A stretch of 35,150 nucleotides of DNA from an uncultured Rhodospirillales bacterium (lineage in GTDB: Bacteria; Pseudomonadota; Alphaproteobacteria; Acetobacterales; Acetobacteraceae): NCBI GenBank assembly GCA_903924855.1, contig CAIYCW010000030.1:1-35150 (forward strand), given 5' to 3'. Shown here piece after piece: positions 32,240-35,150 of this stretch (its first letter is position 1; each line of letters begins with the position of its first letter). The notes below the pieces were generated by a model. The model saw only the letters and a list, made by a program, of their open reading frames with translations. It was not told the origin of the DNA and did no database searches. Position numbers and translations under genes: made by a program.

Positions 32240-34192
32240 ATGGCAACGTCACATGAGGCGGGTCGACTGCTGCTTGTCTCGATGCCGTTTTCCCTCGCCT
32301 ATTTTCCCAACCTCGCTCTCGGCCTGCTGAAACCGGCAGCCGAGAGCGCAGGCTGGGGCTGCGACACCGAATATTTCTCGCTCGACCATGTGGCAGCCCT
32401 TGGTGACGACGCCAACGCGGTGCTCACCGATGTGCGCTACTACAACGCCCAGGTCGGCGAATGGGTGTTCACCGGCGTTGCCAACGGCACCCCGGATGAC
32501 AACGGCACGGCCTATCTGACCGAGCTGTTCGCCCGCGACTTCCCGGATTTCTATCAGCCCGGCCGAGTCATGGCCTTCCTCGCCGCCCGCGCTGGCGCTG
32601 CCGCCTTCATCGAGGAATGCTATCGCAGCGTCGACTGGTCGAAATACCGCATGGTGGGCTTCACCAGCTCCTTCCAGCAGACCATGTCCTCCCTGGCCCT
32701 CGCCCGGCGCATCAAGCAGGACTTCCCTGACATGTTCATCGTCATGGGCGGTGCCAACTGCCAGGACGAGATGGGCACCGAGCTGCACCGGCAATATCCG
32801 TTCCTCGATGCCGTCTGCCAGGGTGAGGGCGACACCAGCTTCCCCGAATTGCTGCGCCGCGTGGCGGAAGGCCGCGATCTGCGCGGCATTCCCGGCATGG
32901 TGGTGCGCGTGGCCGAGGAAACCGTGGTGCCGGCCGCCTCGACCGAATCGGTCAGCGACATGAACAAGCTGCCGATCCCGGATTTCGACGAGTTCTTCGC
33001 CCAGCACGCAGCCTTGGGGCTGACCAAACGCCACCCCACCGCGGTGGTGTTCGAAACCTCACGCGGCTGCTGGTGGGGTGCCAAGTCGCATTGCACCTTC
33101 TGCGGCCTCAACGGCGTGACCATGAACTACCGCGCCAAGACCCAGGACCGTGCCTTCACCGAGCTGGAATATCTGGTCAAGCGCCACGGCACGCGTGATG
33201 TTGCCAATGCCGACAACATCCTGGAGATGCGCTATTTCGAGGAGTTCATCCCCCGCCTGGAGAAAAGCGGGCTCGACCTGCTGATCTTCTACGAGACCAA
33301 ATCCAACATGAAGCCCTGGCAATGGGCGGCGGCCGGCCGGGCCGGCATCCGCAAGATCCAGGCCGGCATCGAATCGCTGGAAACCGGCATCCTCAAGCTG
33401 ATGAAAAAGGGCGTCACCGGCATTCAGAACGTGGCGGCGCTCAAACTCTCCGCCGAGGCCGGCATCTACATGGAATGGCTCAACCTGGTGGGCTTCCCCG
33501 GCGAGACCGCGGAGAACTACGAGATCATGGCTCGGCTGATGCCGCGACTGATCCATCTCCAGCCCCCCGCCGGCTTCTACCGCGCCCGCGCCGACCGGTT
33601 CAGCCCGTTCCAGCGCGATCCGGAGGGGTTCGGTGTCACACTCGACCCGCTGCCCGCCTATAAATACATCTACCCGGTCGATGACGCTTCGATCCGTAGG
33701 CTTGGGTATCATTTCATCATGCGATCCGATGCGCTCGATCAGGTTCCGGTCTACACTGCCCCCGCCGAGGCCGCCTTCAAGGCCTGGAAACGGCACCACA
33801 GCGAAAGCGCGCTGTGGATGACCCAGGACGGGGAGGATGTGACGGTGCACGACGAACGCCATGGATTCACCCAGCAATCGATCACCCTGACCGGCGCCGA
33901 GGCGGCCCTGCTGGCCCTGGTCTGGCAGGTCACCTCCTGGCGGACGGTGCGTGACACGCTGGGCGGCCGCTTTGCGGAGGCCGAGCTGGAGCAGGCGGCA
34001 GCCACCCTCGATGCCGCGGGCTTCATCATGCAGGAAGGCCCCAATCTTCTGGCCCTGCCGCTGCGCCAGCCCGGCTTCAAGCGCGCGCCCTCCTGGCCCG
34101 AGCTGCGCGAGGGCCGCATCCGCCCGTTCGGCGACACCGGGCTGATGGATCTTGAACCGCAACCGGCAAAGAGCCTCGCCCCGGTCGCCTGA
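32240..34192 (+). CDS. RiPP maturation radical SAM C-methyltransferase (B12-binding type)
   Basis: This 650-residue protein matches the RiPP maturation radical SAM protein 1 family (TIGR03975-type). Residues about 10-230 form a cobalamin-binding-like domain (LLLVSMPFSLAYFPNLALGL, MVGFTSSFQQT, MGGANCQDEMG, CQGEGDTSFPELL). The radical SAM core follows from about 265, with the hallmark RGCWWGAKSHCTFCGLNG; cluster ligands are Cys277, Cys285 and Cys288 (C-x7-C-x2-C). IRKIQAGIESLETGILKLM and WLNLVGFPGETAENY continue the barrel. The C-terminal 120 residues look like a small winged-helix or PqqD-like domain that could hold the leader. The likely reaction is methylation of unactivated carbons in the adjacent precursor. 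ATG 32240 has AAAGG unusually close (2 bases), so coupling to the precursor is probable. The Crp gene follows after 2 bases. Confidence 0.88.
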   Translation: MATSHEAGRLLLVSMPFSLAYFPNLALGLLKPAAESAGWGCDTEYFSLDHVAALGDDANAVLTDVRYYNAQVGEWVFTGVANGTPDDNGTAYLTELFARDFPDFYQPGRVMAFLAARAGAAAFIEECYRSVDWSKYRMVGFTSSFQQTMSSLALARRIKQDFPDMFIVMGGANCQDEMGTELHRQYPFLDAVCQGEGDTSFPELLRRVAEGRDLRGIPGMVVRVAEETVVPAASTESVSDMNKLPIPDFDEFFAQHAALGLTKRHPTAVVFETSRGCWWGAKSHCTFCGLNGVTMNYRAKTQDRAFTELEYLVKRHGTRDVANADNILEMRYFEEFIPRLEKSGLDLLIFYETKSNMKPWQWAAAGRAGIRKIQAGIESLETGILKLMKKGVTGIQNVAALKLSAEAGIYMEWLNLVGFPGETAENYEIMARLMPRLIHLQPPAGFYRARADRFSPFQRDPEGFGVTLDPLPAYKYIYPVDDASIRRLGYHFIMRSDALDQVPVYTAPAEAAFKAWKRHHSESALWMTQDGEDVTVHDERHGFTQQSITLTGAEAALLALVWQVTSWRTVRDTLGGRFAEAELEQAAATLDAAGFIMQEGPNLLALPLRQPGFKRAPSWPELREGRIRPFGDTGLMDLEPQPAKSLAPVA

Positions 34193-34194
34193 GC

Positions 34195-34917
34195 GTGGCC
34201 ACACCACCGCGGCTGAGCGCGCAGAAATTGGCTTCCATCAAGCGCGACGCGCTGCTCACCAGCCCGTTCTTCGCCCATATGCGCCCGCATGAGTTGGATG
34301 AGCTGATCGCCCATTCCAGCGAACGCCGCGCCCTGCGCGGCACGCTGATCTTCGCCAAGGGCGATCCCGGGCATTTCATGCTCGCGGTGCTGACCGGGCT
34401 GATCCGGGTCGGCGCCACCTCCGCCGATGGGCGCGAGGTGACCCTCAACGTCATCGGCCCCGGCGAGATCGTGGGCGAGATCGCTCTGCTCGACGGCAGG
34501 CCCCGCAGCGCCGATGCGGTGGCCGCGGAGGAGACCACGATGATGGTCATCGAACGCCGGTTCTTCGTCCCCTTCCTGATCCGCCATGACGGTCTGGTGG
34601 AGCGCATGCTGGGCGTGCTGTGCGACCGTCTGCGCCGCACCAGCGCCGCCCTTGAGGAACTGGCCCTGTTGGATCTGCCGACGCGCCTGGCAAGGCTGCT
34701 GGCCAAGCTCGGCGCCGATTACGGCAGGCCCACCGAGCGCGGCATCCGCATCGATATCCGCCTGTCCCAGCGCGACGTGTCCAACCTGGTGGCGGCCACG
34801 CGGGAGAGCGTGAACAAGCAGCTTCGCATCTGGCGCGAGGCCGGGATCATCGAGACCGATGGCAGCCACATCATCCTGTGCGACGTGGCGGCCTTGTATC
34901 GTCTGTCGGAACCGTAG
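34195..34917 (+). CDS. Crp/Fnr-family transcriptional regulator
   Basis: This 240-residue regulator has an N-terminal cyclic-nucleotide-binding beta-roll (about 25-140) and a C-terminal winged helix (about 160-235, with RIDIRLSQRDVSNLVAATRE then SVNKQLRIWREAGII as recognition region). The phosphate-binding cassette GEIALLDGRPRSADAVA keeps Gly94, Glu95, Arg104 and Ser105, equivalents of the cAMP contacts of E. coli CRP. There is no Cys cluster, so it is not an Fnr-type oxygen sensor. GTG 34195 follows the radical SAM stop by two bases, so it is the third gene of the RiPP operon. It may control that operon through the dyad at 31881. A 12-base palindrome, GGCCCCGGGGCC (34922-34933), lies just after the stop. 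Confidence 0.88.
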   Translation: MATPPRLSAQKLASIKRDALLTSPFFAHMRPHELDELIAHSSERRALRGTLIFAKGDPGHFMLAVLTGLIRVGATSADGREVTLNVIGPGEIVGEIALLDGRPRSADAVAAEETTMMVIERRFFVPFLIRHDGLVERMLGVLCDRLRRTSAALEELALLDLPTRLARLLAKLGADYGRPTERGIRIDIRLSQRDVSNLVAATRESVNKQLRIWREAGIIETDGSHIILCDVAALYRLSEP

Positions 34918-35010
34918 CGCCGGCCCCGGGGCCAGAGCGCCGTATCCCAAGCAACTTCATTCTATCTGACGGACCGCACAGCGGTTCAGTCCGACAGGAC
35001 GCGGCTTTAA

Positions 35011-35150
35011 CAGGCTGCTGAAAAACTCTGTCGGTCGGCGCGGCGGCACTTTTCCGCGCCAGATTCGTTCAAGGCTTGCCACGATGCACTCACATCGTGT
35101 CTTCGCCTTGGCCTTTCTGGCACGAAAAATTGCTCGCCGCCCCTCCGCGA
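35011..35150. mobile_element. Probable end of an insertion sequence (cut by the window)
   Basis: CAGGCTGCTGAAAAACTC at 35011 looks like the terminal inverted repeat of transposase-bearing insertion sequences I have seen in many proteobacteria (ends reading TTTTTCAGCAGCCTG on the other strand). The following 120 bases contain no start of a gene but do contain a nested stem: CAAGGC (35070-35075) with GCCTTG (35105-35110), and CACGATG (35080-35086) with CATCGTG (35093-35099). The transposase would lie beyond the window. The 93 bases between the Crp gene and this point hold short palindromes only. The family (IS1182- or IS5-like) is a guess. Confidence 0.45.

Noticed and set aside
34973..34985. 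Terminator after the Crp gene (ACCGC, ACA, GCGGT)
   Set aside because: The stem is short, is not followed by a U-run, and lies more than 50 bases from the stop codon.
1..35150. tRNA, rRNA or riboswitch genes
   Set aside because: No cloverleaf with a TTCGANTC-type loop, rRNA segment or recognisable riboswitch core was found by eye; a covariance-model search would be decisive.

Overview
The window is a very GC-rich chromosomal segment from a Gram-negative alphaproteobacterium. A member of the Rhodospirillales, probably Acetobacteraceae-like, is my best guess. The reasons are the lnt-XRE regulator pairing, ornithine-lipid synthase OlsB, an LPS heptose pathway, several zinc-ribbon/cyclase/ATPase-type genes and AT-rich nested hairpins between genes. 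The placement is inference, because no rRNA or other phylogenetic marker is present. Most of the window is ordinary housekeeping DNA with a few accessory islands.

Layout. 1-3555: the tail of an unidentified gene, then olsB, a D-2-hydroxyacid dehydrogenase and lnt (envelope lipid and lipoprotein work). 3650-5552: an XRE regulator, a convergent DUF2244 membrane protein and endonuclease III. 5506-11953: a surface-polysaccharide block. On the minus strand it has an FkbM methyltransferase and a giant GT9-WbsX fusion glycosyltransferase; divergent from these are hldE-hldD, which make the ADP-heptose for LPS core. 12055-12686: a VapBC-type toxin-antitoxin pair. 12759-16901: a tight four-gene operon (acyl-CoA dehydrogenase, APH-like kinase, DUF6285, AMP-forming acyl-CoA ligase). 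It resembles the LvaC/LvaA/LvaB/LvaE set of the levulinate pathway and probably feeds 4-hydroxy acids into beta-oxidation. 16940-17999: lrgAB. 18061-19092: two small Pro-rich exported proteins around a gene-free stretch full of short tandem repeats. 19188-23533: the minus-strand carbon operon tkt-gap-pgk, with a hairpin between gap and pgk. 23723-25874: a second FkbM methyltransferase, a class II aldolase-like protein and a lipoprotein. 26062-26619: an orphan PEP-CTERM exported protein. 26690-28381: an S41 peptidase with a His-rich insert. 28453-31728: a zinc-ribbon/adenylate cyclase/ATPase signalling protein.

31954-34917 is the most interesting part. A 91-residue RiPP-precursor-like peptide with a strong ribosome binding site is followed after 10 bases by a radical SAM RiPP C-methyltransferase of the B12-binding type. 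Two bases later comes a Crp/Fnr-family regulator that keeps the residues used for cAMP binding. A dyad upstream of the precursor could be the regulator's site, and a cyclase lies immediately upstream of the locus. No dedicated exporter or protease is visible. The right edge appears to enter an insertion sequence at about 35011.

Three copies of an AT-rich nested hairpin (about 4712, 16905 and 31729) act as or resemble bidirectional terminators. One of them sits oddly between two divergent genes. Long open frames on the strands opposite lnt, tkt, the cyclase and the GT9-WbsX gene are shadows caused by GC-rich codon use and were left out.
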